A stretch of 64,000 nt of DNA from Candidatus Thiosymbion sp. (lineage in GTDB: Bacteria; Pseudomonadota; Gammaproteobacteria; Chromatiales; Chromatiaceae): positions 1 through 64,000 of the forward strand of contig JAHDND010000051.1 in NCBI GenBank assembly GCA_018435665.1, read 5' to 3'. The notes beneath the pieces were generated by a model, which was not told the DNA's origin, did no database searches, and was given only the letters and a program-made list of their open reading frames with translations. The position numbers and the translations under genes were made by a program. Below, piece by piece: positions 1 through 10,004 of this stretch (the first letter of the stretch is position 1; each line of letters begins with the position of its first letter).

Positions 1-2
1 AC

Positions 3-110
3 CTCATCACCATCAGCTATCTGGTCGCGGGTCAGCTCACCCATCTGCCGGTCTCACCCTTCAAGCTCAAAGGGACCTCGGCGGTCGCCACTGGCGTCCA
101 GGGAGTCTGA
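3..110 (+). CDS. C-terminal end of an unidentified protein (cut by window edge)
   Basis: An open frame runs from the left edge to a TGA at 108-110 and gives 35 residues, including LVAGQLTHLPVSPF. The mix of hydrophobic and polar residues looks coding, and the next gene starts 44 bases later on the same strand. I do not recognise the family; too little is present to assign a function. Confidence 0.4.
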   Translation, partial: LITISYLVAGQLTHLPVSPFKLKGTSAVATGVQGV

Positions 111-153
111 CCCCTTGCCCACACTAAACGTAAGAGAGCCGGAATCACATGCA

Positions 154-1092
154 ATGAAGATGATTCATGTCGTCGCCGGCGCGATCGCGGACGGACAAGG
201 CCGGATTCTCATTGCCCGACGGCATGCGGGGACGCACCAGGGCGGCCTGTGGGAATTTCCCGGCGGCAAGCTGGAGCCAGGTGAGACCCCCCGGCAAGGG
301 CTGGAGCGGGAGCTGGCGGAAGAACTGGGCATTCGCGTCCTGGCCAGCCGGCCGCTGATCCGGGTCCATCACGACTATGGCGACCGGCGGGTGTTGCTCG
401 ATGTCCATCGGGTGACGGCCTTTACCGGCACGCCGGTGGGTCGGGAGGGTCAGCCCTTGGACTGGCGGCAGCCGGCGGACATGGACCCGGTGGACTTTCC
501 CGCCGCGGACCGGCCCATCATCACCGCCCTGCGGTTGCCGACCCTCTATCTCATCACCGGTGAGGACCCGACGAGACCGCCCGTCTTCCTCTCGCGCCTG
601 GAGCGGGCCCTGGCAGCCGGGGTGAGGCTGGTGCAACTGCGGGCTCATGGCCTGCCGGCGGCGGATTTTGCCCGGCTGGCCGCGGCGGCCCATATCCTCT
701 GCCGGCGTCAGGGGGCGCGTCTAGTCATCAACCGCGGGCCTGGGGAGGCGCGGGGGCTGGTCGCCGATGGCCTGCACCTGGCCAGCCGTTACCTGCACGA
801 ACTGCGCCGGCGGCCGGAGGATTGGGCCTTGGTGGGGGCCTCCTGTCATGGGGTGGCTGACCTGGCCCGGGCCGCGGCCTTGGGGTTGGACTATGCCCTG
901 CTCTCGCCGGTCATGCCCACCGCCAGTCATCCGGGGGCCCCGCCCCTCGGTTGGGAGCGCTTCGCCGCCCTGGCGGAGGAGGCCACGCTACCGGTCTATG
1001 CCTTGGGCGGATTGGGTCCCGGGGAGGTGGAGCAGGCCATTGACCATGGCGCCCAGGGGGTGGCGGCGATTCGGGAACTCTGGCCCATCTGA
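154..1092 (+). CDS. Nudix (MutT-type) hydrolase fused to a ThiE-like domain
   Basis: 312 residues from ATG 154; an in-frame TTG at 115 would add a tail unlike the family. The N-terminal half is a Nudix domain with a complete Nudix box at about residues 37-60 (GGKLEPGE, then REL.EE.G), as in 8-oxo-dGTP diphosphatase MutT. From about residue 129 a thiamine-phosphate-synthase-like TIM barrel begins (LYLITGEDP, QLRAH, GASCH, LSPVMPT, ALGGLGPGE). This MutT-ThiE fusion is known in gammaproteobacteria. In the ThiE half the usual Thr-Lys after the FPT motif is replaced by Ser-His, so thiamine synthase activity is doubtful and the domain may only bind a ligand. Predicted role: sanitising oxidised nucleotides. 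It converges on zapD, a usual neighbour. Confidence 0.88.
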   Translation: MKMIHVVAGAIADGQGRILIARRHAGTHQGGLWEFPGGKLEPGETPRQGLERELAEELGIRVLASRPLIRVHHDYGDRRVLLDVHRVTAFTGTPVGREGQPLDWRQPADMDPVDFPAADRPIITALRLPTLYLITGEDPTRPPVFLSRLERALAAGVRLVQLRAHGLPAADFARLAAAAHILCRRQGARLVINRGPGEARGLVADGLHLASRYLHELRRRPEDWALVGASCHGVADLARAAALGLDYALLSPVMPTASHPGAPPLGWERFAALAEEATLPVYALGGLGPGEVEQAIDHGAQGVAAIRELWPI

Positions 1093-1125
1093 GCGCTTGC
1101 CCTGATCTTGATTACCCCGGGGACC

Positions 1126-1893
1126 TCAGAGCACGCAGCAGGCCAGGCTGAATTCCAGGTCCTCGCGGACGGGCTCGGGAGCGGCCTGGTCATTGGTCCG
1201 CAGGAAGCGGATGGCAAAGCGATTCTTATGGCCGCTGATCTCAGGGTAGAGCAGGGTATCCCCCGGCACCGCGATGCGGATCAGGTGAGCGGGTGCCTTG
1301 CCTTCCAGCGATTCCTGGTAGAGCCCTTCGCGTGCCTGAACCCGGCGGGGGGTGGCGCTGCCGCGGATGTAGGAGAGCAGCAACTGGATGGCGTCGCGGA
1401 CGGCGATCAGATCCTCCATCCAGAGGCTGACCTCGCGGTTGCGGTCCCGGAAGGCCAGGGATAGCCAGAGGTGGTACTGAGGCAGGTCGAAGCTGCACAT
1501 GCCGCCGGGCAGACTGCCGCGTTGGGCGACCCCTTTGAGGAATTCATTCTCACGAATACGTTGGCCGACCGGGCCTTCCAGGGTGCGCAGGGACTCCGCG
1601 GCGGCGGCGAGTTCGCTCAGGGAGGTATCCAGGGCCTTGCTTTTGACTCCCGGCTGGTTGCGAAACCGCTCCAGATTGAGGGACTGGCGATCCAGTTCCT
1701 TGATCAGCTCGGTCTTGATGTCGGCACGGGAACTGGCGGCCGCGATATCCAGTAGGGTTTCCACCATCGCCCGGGCCGCCCAGGGGTTGTCCTGGGGCTG
1801 GAAGAAGGCCAGCTTCTCGAAGAGGTGTTCCAACCGCATCAGGGTGCGGGCCCGTTCATTGAGCGGATGTTCGAAGGTGAGGGTGGTGGCCAC
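1126..1893 (-). CDS. zapD: Cell division protein ZapD
   Basis: 255 residues, the usual ZapD (YacF) length. The start MATTLTFEHPLNERARTLMR is the typical opening: a short beta strand, then the helical domain that binds the FtsZ C-terminal peptide. An alpha-helical first half is followed by a beta-rich domain (PGGMCSFDLPQYHLW, then LLYPEISGHKNRFAIRF). ZapD cross-links FtsZ protofilaments into the Z ring at mid-cell. In gammaproteobacteria the gene commonly lies beside mutT, as here, with the two genes convergent and 33 bases apart. No sign of disruption. Confidence 0.93.
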   Translation of the reverse strand: MATTLTFEHPLNERARTLMRLEHLFEKLAFFQPQDNPWAARAMVETLLDIAAASSRADIKTELIKELDRQSLNLERFRNQPGVKSKALDTSLSELAAAAESLRTLEGPVGQRIRENEFLKGVAQRGSLPGGMCSFDLPQYHLWLSLAFRDRNREVSLWMEDLIAVRDAIQLLLSYIRGSATPRRVQAREGLYQESLEGKAPAHLIRIAVPGDTLLYPEISGHKNRFAIRFLRTNDQAAPEPVREDLEFSLACCVL

Positions 1894-1953
1894 GGAGATT
1901 CCAGCAGTTATGGAGGATGAAGTACCGCCAGGAGGTTCGCGCCGTCGCGGGGA

Positions 1954-2964
1954 TCAGTTCCCGCTGGGCTTGGCGTATTCGAAGGCGTCGGAGTACATAT
2001 GATCATGCGAGAGGCCGGCGGCGGCAAAGGCCTGACTGCCGCTCTGGACCATGATCGGCGGGCCGGCCAGGTAGACATCGAAGCCGCTCATGTCCGGGTG
2101 ATCCGCCAGCACTGCCTCGTGGACGAAGCCCCTGCGCCCCGTCCAGCCGGTGTCCGGTTCCGACAGGACCGGGGTGTAACTGAAGTTGCCATGCTCCCGC
2201 GCCCAGGCCAGGGGCAGGTCCGGCAGGTAGAGATCCGCCTGCTGGCGGACGCCCCAGTAGAGGTGCATGGGCCGGGTGATGCCGATATGAAAGGCGTGTT
2301 CGATGATGCCTTTGATCGGGGCCAGGCCGGTCCCGCCGGCCACGAGGATGATGGGACGGGTTGAGGCCTCGCGCAAGATGAAGGTGCCCAGGGGGGCCTG
2401 GATGCGCAAGATGGCCTTCTCTTCCAGGGCGTCGAAGATGAAGCTGGTGAACTGGCCGCCCGGCACATGACGCACGTGCAGTTCGATGAACTCATCGTCA
2501 TGGGGGGCGTTGGCGATGGAGAAGGCCCGGCGCTTGCCCCCCTCCAGCAGGAAATCCAGGTACTGGCCGGCGAGGAAGGGCAGGCGCTGGTTTTCCGGCA
2601 GCTTGATGAGCAGTCGCATCACGTCGTGATTCAGGGCCTGTTTGTCCACCACCCGACAGGGCAGGGTACGGACCTCGATCTGGCTGGCGGTCTTGATCTC
2701 CATGACCTCGAGGACAAGGTCGGTCTCGGCGACGGCTTGGCAGGTCAGGCAGGCCCCGGGGTCGCGGCCCTCCAGGGCCTGGGTGTTGCCGGAGGGGTAG
2801 CTGACCTTTCCGGACACCAGGGTGGCCACGCAGGAACCGCACATGCCACCACGACAGCCGTAGGGCAGGACCACGCCCTGACGCAGGGCCGCCGCCAGCA
2901 GGGTTTCACCCGACTCGGCCTGGAAATGAATGCCACCGGGTTGCGTCTGGATGTCGAAGGTCAT
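1954..2964 (-). CDS. 2Fe-2S ferredoxin-type NAD(P)H/flavin oxidoreductase (AscD/phenol-hydroxylase-reductase type)
   Basis: 336 residues. The N-terminal plant-type ferredoxin domain has CRGGMCGSC and a later CLTC, supplying the four Cys ligands of a 2Fe-2S cluster. It is followed by an FAD-binding barrel (RAFSIANAP) and an NAD(P)-binding domain (GGTGLAPIKGIIEH). This order is that of CDP-6-deoxy-3,4-glucoseen reductase and of phenol/methane monooxygenase reductases: electrons pass NAD(P)H to FAD to 2Fe-2S to an acceptor. No oxygenase or sugar-dehydrase partner is nearby, so it is probably a general reductase whose acceptor cannot be read here. It lies 60 bases upstream of zapD on the same strand and may be cotranscribed with it. 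Confidence 0.85.
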   Translation of the reverse strand: MTFDIQTQPGGIHFQAESGETLLAAALRQGVVLPYGCRGGMCGSCVATLVSGKVSYPSGNTQALEGRDPGACLTCQAVAETDLVLEVMEIKTASQIEVRTLPCRVVDKQALNHDVMRLLIKLPENQRLPFLAGQYLDFLLEGGKRRAFSIANAPHDDEFIELHVRHVPGGQFTSFIFDALEEKAILRIQAPLGTFILREASTRPIILVAGGTGLAPIKGIIEHAFHIGITRPMHLYWGVRQQADLYLPDLPLAWAREHGNFSYTPVLSEPDTGWTGRRGFVHEAVLADHPDMSGFDVYLAGPPIMVQSGSQAFAAAGLSHDHMYSDAFEYAKPSGN

Positions 2965-3245
2965 GGCGCGCTGGGCCTCGTCAGCAGGAGGGGTGTCGCG
3001 AGGGGCTCATGCCGTCTTGCTCGCGGTCATAGGGGGACTGTCCCGGGGGATTGGGAATTATGCCCCTTGCGGTGGTAATTGGCCAAAAGATGCGCCCCGG
3101 GACGGGGAATTGCAATAAACTCCTGGTCGGACCTTATAGGCATCGCACATCGATCTCCGGTTTCTCCGCTCCTCCCCATCGATGCCGAAAACCGGGAGGC
3201 GATCCCTACGATTCCCCATCGCGAGTTTACAGTGAGGTCAGGGCC

Positions 3246-4112
3246 ATGTGGATATTGGGCTGCGGTTATGTCGGGCAACGCCTGGCGCGCCATTATCTGG
3301 GCGCGGGCCAGTCCCTCGTCGCCCTGACGCGCACCCCGGCCAGTTGCCAGGCCCTGATCGCGGCGGGGATCCCGGCCCAGGCGCGGGATCTGGCCGTCGC
3401 GCCGCTGGGGGATCTCGCCTGGGCGGGCGAGGCAGTCTTTCACCTGGCCCCGCCCCCCGCCGAGGGGGTCGAGGATCGGCTGACCCGCCACCTGGTGACC
3501 GCCTTCCGCCAGACCGGCCATCCGCGCCGCCTGGTCTACATGAGCACCACCGGGGTCTACGGCGATTGTGGCGGCGACTGGGTGGACGAGACCCGGCCAA
3601 CCGCCCCGGCCGTGCCCCGTGCCTGGCGGCGCTGGGATGCGGAGGAGACCCTGCGGGCCTGGAGCCGGGAGTCCGGCGCCGAGTTGGTCATCCTGCGGGT
3701 GGCGGGGATCTACGGCCCGGACCGCCTGCCGTTGGAGCGCCTGCGTCAGGGGCTGCCCCTGGCCCGGGAGGAAGATTCGCCCTGGTCGAACCGCATCCAT
3801 GTCGACGACCTGGTGTCGGCCTGCGTCGCGGCCATGGCGCGGGGCGTCCCCGGGGCCGTCTATAACGCCTGCGATGGCCACCCCTCCACCATGACGGATT
3901 ATTTCCTGCGGGTCGCGGACCTCGCCGGCATCCCCCGTCCGCCCCTATTGCCGCTAGATGAAGCCGCGGGGAAACTCTCCCCGGGCATGTTGTCCTACCT
4001 CGCCGAGTCCCGGCGGCTGAGTAACCGGCGGTTGCGTGAGGAATTGGGTCTGCGCCTACGCTATCCGGACCTGGCCAGCGGCCTGCCGACTTGTCTACCG
4101 ACTCTCCCTTAA
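3246..4112 (+). CDS. NAD(P)-dependent epimerase/dehydratase-like protein (atypical extended SDR, YeeZ type)
   Basis: 288 residues from ATG 3246. The start WILGCGYVGQRLARHYL carries a glycine-rich Rossmann motif at residues 4-10. MSTTGVYGD sits in the position of the SDR active-site strand, but the classical YxxxK pair is not evident (WDAEETL follows), as in atypical SDRs such as YeeZ. RIHVDDLV and YNACDG in the C-terminal half match sugar-nucleotide epimerase-like proteins. A cytosolic NAD(P)-binding protein is secure; the substrate is unknown. The upstream in-frame extension to 3051 shows no domain and is not used. Confidence 0.8.
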   Translation: MWILGCGYVGQRLARHYLGAGQSLVALTRTPASCQALIAAGIPAQARDLAVAPLGDLAWAGEAVFHLAPPPAEGVEDRLTRHLVTAFRQTGHPRRLVYMSTTGVYGDCGGDWVDETRPTAPAVPRAWRRWDAEETLRAWSRESGAELVILRVAGIYGPDRLPLERLRQGLPLAREEDSPWSNRIHVDDLVSACVAAMARGVPGAVYNACDGHPSTMTDYFLRVADLAGIPRPPLLPLDEAAGKLSPGMLSYLAESRRLSNRRLREELGLRLRYPDLASGLPTCLPTLP

Positions 4113-4278
4113 CGGCGCCTCGTTCGTACCCGGAACCGGCGGTCCAGGCCAGGCTGGACGCCACGAAAGGGGGGGTCGATAATCCAGCCTGAGTTATCAC
4201 CCCCAACCCATCCATACCCCCCTGCCTCCGGCGGCCCACGCGGCGGCGCCGGAACCTAACCACCACGAGACCAAGCCC

Positions 4279-4686
4279 ATGCGCCTGATGAACCGGTCCC
4301 TGACCACGTCTTTAGCGGTTGCCACCCTGTCGGGACTCCTGTCCGGCTCCGCCCTCGCCGTGACCAACGAGGATTTCAATTTCGACCATACCAGCGATCT
4401 GCTCCATGTCTGCTCGGTGCCCGTGGAGGCCCCGGAGCATGTCGCCACCGCCCTCGCCTGCACGGCGTTCCTGGAGGCCACCGTTCAGTATCACGATCTT
4501 TCCACCGCCCGGAAGAAAGGCAAGGCCCTGGTTTGCATTCCCAGCGGCGTTACCGTTGGGGACGTCCGCGGTATCTTCCTCGCATGGGGCGAACAGCATA
4601 AGAACGATAAAAAGTTAATGGCGGAACTGCCTGTCAATGGCGTGATGCGCGCCCTGTATATCAAGTATCCCTGTAAGCAGAAATGA
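4279..4686 (+). CDS. Secreted small protein of the Rap1a/Tai immunity-like family
   Basis: 135 residues with a clear signal peptide (about residues 1-27, ending SGSALA). The mature part has four cysteines (HVCSVP, ALACTAF, ALVCIP, KYPCKQK), which suggests two disulfides in the periplasm. Pattern and length resemble the Rap1a/Tai family, which includes immunity proteins against type VI secretion amidases, and the wider HdeA-like helical proteins. No amidase effector or T6SS gene is adjacent, so an immunity role is only one possibility; a general periplasmic helical protein is equally compatible. Confidence 0.62.
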   Translation: MRLMNRSLTTSLAVATLSGLLSGSALAVTNEDFNFDHTSDLLHVCSVPVEAPEHVATALACTAFLEATVQYHDLSTARKKGKALVCIPSGVTVGDVRGIFLAWGEQHKNDKKLMAELPVNGVMRALYIKYPCKQK

Positions 4687-4697
4687 ACCGCCTGTTT

Positions 4698-4768
4698 AAG
4701 AAACCGTCCATCAAGTTGGTTCTCGCCTAGTGAACGCGCCCGCCAAGAAACCGTCCATCAATTGGTTC
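4698..4768. repeat. Direct repeat pair, about 24 bp, 47 bp apart
   Basis: Two copies of AAGAAACCGTCCATCAA followed by (G)TTGGTTC, at 4698-4722 and 4745-4768, differing by one base. They lie between a secreted protein gene and a lipoprotein gene. GAACC at 4685-4689 can pair with the GGTTC closing the first copy. No ORF covers them. Confidence 0.75.
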
Positions 4769-4881
4769 GCGGATCGGGCAACAACCCCCCAGGGGCAAAG
4801 CGGGAAAGGATAACGGACGCTTTCTAACCACCACTTTTACGGCCCCCCGGGCCACGACAGCCTTTGGAGATCCCTGTGACC

Positions 4882-5112
4882 ATGAAAAAGACCCTTGCCG
4901 TTGGTATCTTGACCCTCTCCGCCCTGACCCTTGCGGGTTGTGGCACCACCACCGGGGAGCGCGCCGGCAGTGGCGCCCTCATGGGCGCGGCGGGTGGCGC
5001 CCTCATCGGTTCCCTCAGCGCCCAGGCCGGCGCGGGCGCCCTCATCGGTGCCGGTGCCGGCGCCCTTGGCGGTTACCTGTATGACCAGTACCAGAAGGGC
5101 AATATCGACTGA
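4882..5112 (+). CDS. Glycine-zipper lipoprotein
   Basis: 76 residues from ATG 4882 (MKKTLAVG), preferred over an upstream in-frame start at 4864 because it gives a clean lipoprotein signal peptide. The lipobox is LAGC with Cys at residue 20. The mature part is almost entirely Gly/Ala repeats (GALMGAAGGALIGS, GAGALIGAGAGALGG), a glycine-zipper segment like YmgG/Rcc01693-type outer-membrane lipoproteins, then a short polar tail (YDQYQKG). Predicted envelope protein of unknown detailed role. Alone on this strand between noncoding gaps. Confidence 0.85.
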   Translation: MKKTLAVGILTLSALTLAGCGTTTGERAGSGALMGAAGGALIGSLSAQAGAGALIGAGAGALGGYLYDQYQKGNID

Positions 5113-5270
5113 TGCCTGACAGGCCGGATCCCTTCCCAGCCTTTCGCATCGGCAGGGATCCGGTCGCTCCCGACCCGCTTGGCTTGACCCGCCGCTTTAC
5201 CCCGGTTCGGCAAACCCTCTCTCCTCCCCGGAGCCCGTGCCTTAGTCCCTAACCCCAGGAGTTCAGCGCC

Positions 5271-6272
5271 TTGAAGGGCTCAGCCAAACAGAATCCAGGA
5301 CCGGCGCTGTCGGTGATCATTCCCCTGATGGATGCCGAGAGGGGCCTGCAAGGTTTTTGGGACGAGCTTTATCCCTTTCTCAACAGCCTGAACCGTTCCT
5401 ACGAGGTGGTGTTCGTCGATCAGGGCAGCCTGGACCGCACCTCAACCCTTTTATATCAACAGCATAAGCTGTGGCCAGAACTGACTCAGGTCCTGCTGGC
5501 CCACGGCCGGGTTAGCGAGGATACCGCGGTCCTGGCGGGCCTCAAGGCCTGCCGGGGCAAAGCCGCCATCATCCTGCCCTTCCGCACCGGGGCACCATCC
5601 AAGGTGATCGCCCAGTTCCTCGACTCCCTGGATCTTGGGCACGACTTTGTCGCCGGCGCCACCTCGAGATCAGAGGGTTCAGGCTGGCACCGACGACTGT
5701 TTCAGGCGGAAACCTGGCTGAGAACGCGCGTGTCCGGGTTCAGGCTCAATGACCCGGATTTTGGGCTCTATGGTTACGATCGAAGCCTCATCACGACCTT
5801 GAACCAGGCGGGTGTCGGTCCCTTACCCGTACCCGAGGTACTTCCCGCCCTGGCCCTCAGTCTGGCGCTCAATCCGGAAGAGATAGCGGTTCCGGATATG
5901 CCAAAACCGGCCAGAAAATCCCCCTCGGGACGAATCGATCAGGCTTACCGCCATCTCCATCTCTTGTTTGGGGCCTCCAGATTGCCCCTGCGGTTATATG
6001 CCGTACTGTCCTTTGGGCTCGCCCTCCTGGCTTTTGCCTTGGCCTTAATCGTGGCGCTGTTCGGACTGCTGGTAGCGGACGCCGGCGTTGGCGGGATACT
6101 GCTGGGTCTGGTGCTGGCAAGCCATCTTGCCTTGGGCCTTGGGCTCTTCGCCCTCTATCTCGATCGCCTTCCCGGTGGCCTGGGTGGCGATGCTGGCTTT
6201 CAACTCAAGCTCCATTTGGCCCCAAGGGTGAACTTAGAGGGCGCCGCGACGGTAGCCAATCATCGAGGCTGA
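5271..6272 (+). CDS. Degenerate family 2 glycosyltransferase with C-terminal membrane segments
   Basis: 333 residues, TTG start at 5271 preceded by CAGGAG. The N-terminal GT-A fold resembles DPM/ArnC-type GT2 enzymes (ALSVIIPLMDAERGL, then YEVVFVDQGSLDRT). The usual VDDGS motif reads VDQGS, and the region where DAD or DxD should stand reads ILPFRTGAPSK, so the metal/nucleotide-sugar site looks lost. Two strongly hydrophobic segments follow at about residues 240-300, as in undecaprenyl-phosphate transferases. Likely a membrane protein derived from an ArnC-like transferase that has lost or changed its chemistry; a non-catalytic partner role is possible. No polysaccharide genes flank it. Confidence 0.68.
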   Translation: MKGSAKQNPGPALSVIIPLMDAERGLQGFWDELYPFLNSLNRSYEVVFVDQGSLDRTSTLLYQQHKLWPELTQVLLAHGRVSEDTAVLAGLKACRGKAAIILPFRTGAPSKVIAQFLDSLDLGHDFVAGATSRSEGSGWHRRLFQAETWLRTRVSGFRLNDPDFGLYGYDRSLITTLNQAGVGPLPVPEVLPALALSLALNPEEIAVPDMPKPARKSPSGRIDQAYRHLHLLFGASRLPLRLYAVLSFGLALLAFALALIVALFGLLVADAGVGGILLGLVLASHLALGLGLFALYLDRLPGGLGGDAGFQLKLHLAPRVNLEGAATVANHRG

Positions 6273-6330
6273 CGGAGTACCTGAAATCCGGTGCGAATGA
6301 TCTCCATGGCATCTGTCGCGAATGACTTCG

Positions 6331-6822
6331 CTATCTCGTGGCAAGTTCGCTCCTGAAACTGGTGATCAGAAGAAAGACGATACCGATGCTGATGGCGCTG
6401 TCGGCCACGTTGAAGGCGGGCCAGTGCCAGGTGCCAACATAGAAGTCGATGAAGTCCACCACCCGTCCGGTCTGGACGCGGTCGATGAGGTTACCGATGG
6501 CGCCGCCGATGACCAGGCTGAGGGCGGCGGCGGTGGCGCGCTCGCCCTTGTCCAGGCGCAGCAGCCAGAATGTCAGGGCCAGGGTCATGACCAGGGCGAA
6601 GCCGGCGAACAGCCAGCGCTGCCAGCCGCCGGCGTTGGCCAGGAAGCTGAAGGCGGCGCCCTCGTTATACATGAGGGTGAAGTTGAGCAGGGGCATGAGG
6701 GGCACGGGCTGGAAGGGCAGCAGCAGGGCCTCCGCCAGCCACTTGGTGGCCTGATCAAGGATGACGATCAGCAGCGATAGCCAGAGCCAGCGGGCCATGG
6801 TGGGGTGCGTGATGAGCTTCAT
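6331..6822 (-). CDS. lspA: Lipoprotein signal peptidase (signal peptidase II)
   Basis: 163 residues with four membrane helices. The two catalytic aspartates are visible in GNLIDRV and FNVADSAI, the family signatures. The enzyme cleaves prolipoproteins N-terminal to the diacylglyceryl-cysteine in the inner membrane. It lies 156 bases downstream of ileS on the same strand, the standard ileS-lspA order in proteobacteria. The gap between them contains a GC-rich hairpin of the type CCTCCCCC...GGGGGAGG. Confidence 0.96.
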   Translation of the reverse strand: MKLITHPTMARWLWLSLLIVILDQATKWLAEALLLPFQPVPLMPLLNFTLMYNEGAAFSFLANAGGWQRWLFAGFALVMTLALTFWLLRLDKGERATAAALSLVIGGAIGNLIDRVQTGRVVDFIDFYVGTWHWPAFNVADSAISIGIVFLLITSFRSELATR

Positions 6823-6978
6823 CCCCCTCTCCCCAGCCCTCCCCCGCCAAGGGGGAGGGAGTTGTTCGTGAACCCTCTCCCATCATGGGGCAGGGGGTGA
6901 CGGGTGAACCCTTCCTCGTTAGAAGGGCGGGAGTGGTTTGTGGCTACCATCCCACCCTGGAAAGGGGGAAGAATCCCT

Positions 6979-9810
6979 TCAGGCATAGCGCCGCACCTCG
7001 CCAGGCCCGGCGACGTTGTCGACGCAGCGCCCGCACAGCTCCGGGTGCGCCGGATCGGCGCCCACGTCCGGGCGTAGGTGCCAGCAGCGCACGCACTTGG
7101 GGTGTTCGGACTTGCGCACCCGCACCGCCAGGCCGGCCAGCTCGGTGTCCTGGGCCTCGGCCGGGCGTTCCGCCAGGGGGTGGACCGGGGCGGCGGAGGT
7201 GATGAGGGCGAAGCGCAGCTCGTCGCCCAGGCGGCCCAGGGTGGCGGCCAGTTCCGGAGCGGCGTAGAGATCCAGCTCCGCGTCCAGGCCCGAGCCGATG
7301 AGCCCGGCCTGGCGCGCCGCCTCCAGGGGTTTGGCCACCGCTAGGCGTACCGCCAGGACCTGGTCCCAGAAGGCGCGATCAAAGGGATCGGCCGCATCCA
7401 GGGCGAACAGGCCCTGATACCAGGTGCCCAGAAAGACCGACGGCCCCCGCTCGCCCGGCAGGTAGCGCCAGATCTCGTCGGCGGTGAAGCTGAGGATCGG
7501 CGCCAGCCAGCGCACCATGGCCTCGGCAATGTGGTACATGGCGGTCTGGCAGGAGCGCCGCGGCAGGCCCTCGGTCGGGGTGGTGTACTGGCGGTCCTTG
7601 ATGACGTCCAGGTAGAAGCCGCCCAGGTCGACCACGCAGAAGTTGTGGATCTTCTGGTAAATCAGATGGAACTGGTAGTCGCGGTAGGCGGCGACGATCT
7701 CCTCTTGGAGTTGGTAAGCGCGGTCCACCGCCCAGCGGTCGAGCTCGATCATCTCCGCCGGGGCGACGAGGTTCACCGCCGGGTCGAAGCCGTTGAGGTT
7801 GGCGAGCAGGAAGCGCGCCGTGTTGCGGATGCGCCGGTAGGCGTCGGCGGTGCGCTTGAGGATCTCGTCGGAAACGCTCATCTCGCCGCGGTAATCTGTG
7901 GCCGCCACCCAGAGGCGGATGATGTCGGCGCCCAGGGTCTTCATCACGTCCTGGGGGCTGACCACGTTGCCCTTGGACTTGGACATCTTCTCGCCCTTGG
8001 CATCGACGGTGAAGCCGTGGGTGAGGACGCCCCGGTAGGGGGCGCGGTCGTACATGGCCACCGAGGTGAGCAGGGACGACTGGAACCAGCCGCGGTGCTG
8101 GTCGGAGCCCTCCAGGTAGAGGTCCGCCGGCGACCTCAGCCCCGCCCGCTTCTCCAGACAGCAGGCGTGGGTGACGCCCGAGTCGAACCAGACGTCCAAG
8201 GTGTCGTGGACCTTCTCATACTCCGCCGCCCCGGCGACGCCGATCAGGTCTGCCGCGTCCAGGGCGAACCAGGCCTCGACGCCCTGGGCCTCCACCCGCC
8301 GGGCGACCTCCTCGATCAGTTCCGGGGTGCGCGGGTGCAGCTCCCCGGTCTCCTTATGGACCAGCAGGGGAATGGGCACGCCCCAGGTGCGCTGACGGGA
8401 GATGCACCAGTCCGGGCGGTTGCGCATCATGGCCTCGATGCGCGATTGGCCCCAGTCCGGGGTCCAGGTGACGCCCTCGATTTCGCGCAGGGCGGCGGCG
8501 CGCAGGCCCTGCTTCTCCATGCCGATGAACCACTGGGGGGTGGCACGGAAGATGATGGGCGTCTTGTGGCGCCAGCAGTGGGGGTAGCTGTGGCTGAAGC
8601 GGAAGGCCTGGACCAGGGCGCCGCGGGCCTTGAGGGTCTCCACCACCTTGTCGTTGGCGGTGAAGACGTGCTCCCCGGCGAAGAGGGGGGTGTCGGGCAG
8701 GAAGCGGCCGTCGCCGCCCACCGGGTTGTCCACCGGCAGGCCGTAGCGGTTGCCGATGATATAGTCCTCCAGGCCATGACCGGGGGCGGTGTGGACGGCG
8801 CCGGTGCCGGCCTCCAGGGTGACGTGCTCGCCGAGGATGATGGGCACCTCCCGGTCATAGAAGGGGTGCTGGAGCTTGAGGCCCTCGAAGGCATGGCCCT
8901 GACCATAGGCGAGGACGCGGTAACGCTCGATGCCCCAGCGGTCCAGGGTGTCGCGCATCAGGCCCTCGGCCAGGATCAGGCGCTCGCGACCATGGTCGCC
9001 GTTGGTCTGGATGAGGACGTATTCCAGCTCGGGGTTTAGGGCCACCGCCTGGTTGGCGGGCAGGGTCCAGGGGGTGGTGGTCCAGATGACCACCGACAGG
9101 GGGCCCTCGCCGCGACCGTTGGGCACTGAGTGGCAACGGGTGAAGAGGGACTCCTCGTCCAGGACCGGGAAGCGCACGTCGATGGAGATGGACTCCTTGT
9201 CGGCGTACTCCACCTCGGCCTCCGCCAGGGCCGAGCCGCAGTCGATGCACCAGTGCACCGGCTTGTAGCCCTTGTGGACATGACCATTGGCCAGGATCAC
9301 CCCCAGGGCGCGGATGATGTTGGCCTCGAAGGCGAAGTCCATGGTCAGGTAGGGATTGTCCCAATCGCCCAGGACCCCCAGGCGCTTGAAGTCGCGACGC
9401 TGGCCGTCCACCTGGCGGGCGGCGTAGGCGCGGCAGGCCTGGCGGAAGGCGGCGGCGCTGATCTTGGCGCCGGGCTTGCCTTCCTTTTTCTCCACCTGGA
9501 GCTCGATGGGCAGGCCGTGGCAGTCCCAGCCCGGCACATAGGGGGCGTCGAGGCCGTCCAGGGTGCGGGATTTGATGATCATGTCCTTGATCACCTTGTT
9601 GACGGCGTGGCCGATGTGGATGTCGCCGTTGGCGTAGGGGGGGCCGTCGTGGAGGATGAATTGCTCCGCCCCGGCGCGGGCGGCGCGGATCTGGCCGTAA
9701 AGGTCCATGGCCTCCCAGTGGGCGAGCAGCTCCGGTTCCCGCTGGGCCAGGTTGGCCTTCATGGGGAAGCCGGTGTTGGGCAGGTTGAGGGTGTTCTTGT
9801 AATCGCTCAC
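6979..9810 (-). CDS. ileS: Isoleucyl-tRNA synthetase
   Basis: 943 residues, normal for bacterial IleRS. The class I signatures are present: HIGHAVNK near residue 67 and KMSKSKGN around residue 605. The large editing (CP1) domain lies between them. The C-terminus has a zinc finger (KCVRCWHLR, later CGRCVDN). It charges tRNA-Ile with isoleucine and edits valine. It probably heads the ileS-lspA transcript; a T-box is not expected in this group and none is seen upstream. Confidence 0.98.
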   Translation of the reverse strand: MSDYKNTLNLPNTGFPMKANLAQREPELLAHWEAMDLYGQIRAARAGAEQFILHDGPPYANGDIHIGHAVNKVIKDMIIKSRTLDGLDAPYVPGWDCHGLPIELQVEKKEGKPGAKISAAAFRQACRAYAARQVDGQRRDFKRLGVLGDWDNPYLTMDFAFEANIIRALGVILANGHVHKGYKPVHWCIDCGSALAEAEVEYADKESISIDVRFPVLDEESLFTRCHSVPNGRGEGPLSVVIWTTTPWTLPANQAVALNPELEYVLIQTNGDHGRERLILAEGLMRDTLDRWGIERYRVLAYGQGHAFEGLKLQHPFYDREVPIILGEHVTLEAGTGAVHTAPGHGLEDYIIGNRYGLPVDNPVGGDGRFLPDTPLFAGEHVFTANDKVVETLKARGALVQAFRFSHSYPHCWRHKTPIIFRATPQWFIGMEKQGLRAAALREIEGVTWTPDWGQSRIEAMMRNRPDWCISRQRTWGVPIPLLVHKETGELHPRTPELIEEVARRVEAQGVEAWFALDAADLIGVAGAAEYEKVHDTLDVWFDSGVTHACCLEKRAGLRSPADLYLEGSDQHRGWFQSSLLTSVAMYDRAPYRGVLTHGFTVDAKGEKMSKSKGNVVSPQDVMKTLGADIIRLWVAATDYRGEMSVSDEILKRTADAYRRIRNTARFLLANLNGFDPAVNLVAPAEMIELDRWAVDRAYQLQEEIVAAYRDYQFHLIYQKIHNFCVVDLGGFYLDVIKDRQYTTPTEGLPRRSCQTAMYHIAEAMVRWLAPILSFTADEIWRYLPGERGPSVFLGTWYQGLFALDAADPFDRAFWDQVLAVRLAVAKPLEAARQAGLIGSGLDAELDLYAAPELAATLGRLGDELRFALITSAAPVHPLAERPAEAQDTELAGLAVRVRKSEHPKCVRCWHLRPDVGADPAHPELCGRCVDNVAGPGEVRRYA

Positions 9811-10004
9811 GGGGCTGAATCCTGAGGGGTACGGCGAGAAAGGAGGAAGTTTACCCTGTTTGCCGTGGCGCGGTTGAGTGGCGGTTTTTGATGCGGTTTA
9901 CGGCAGCCCGGTTAGTGTCCTGGCCGCTTTATCCTGGAAATTTGAGAGGCCACCGAGGCCGGGCGGTTAGTTCCTCCTCCGGCAGTGGCTCAAAACACAG
10001 CGGT

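Noticed and set aside
7531-9039. A 502-codon open frame opposite ileS
   Set aside because: Shadow of ileS in a high-GC genome; no domain and composition typical of an antisense frame.
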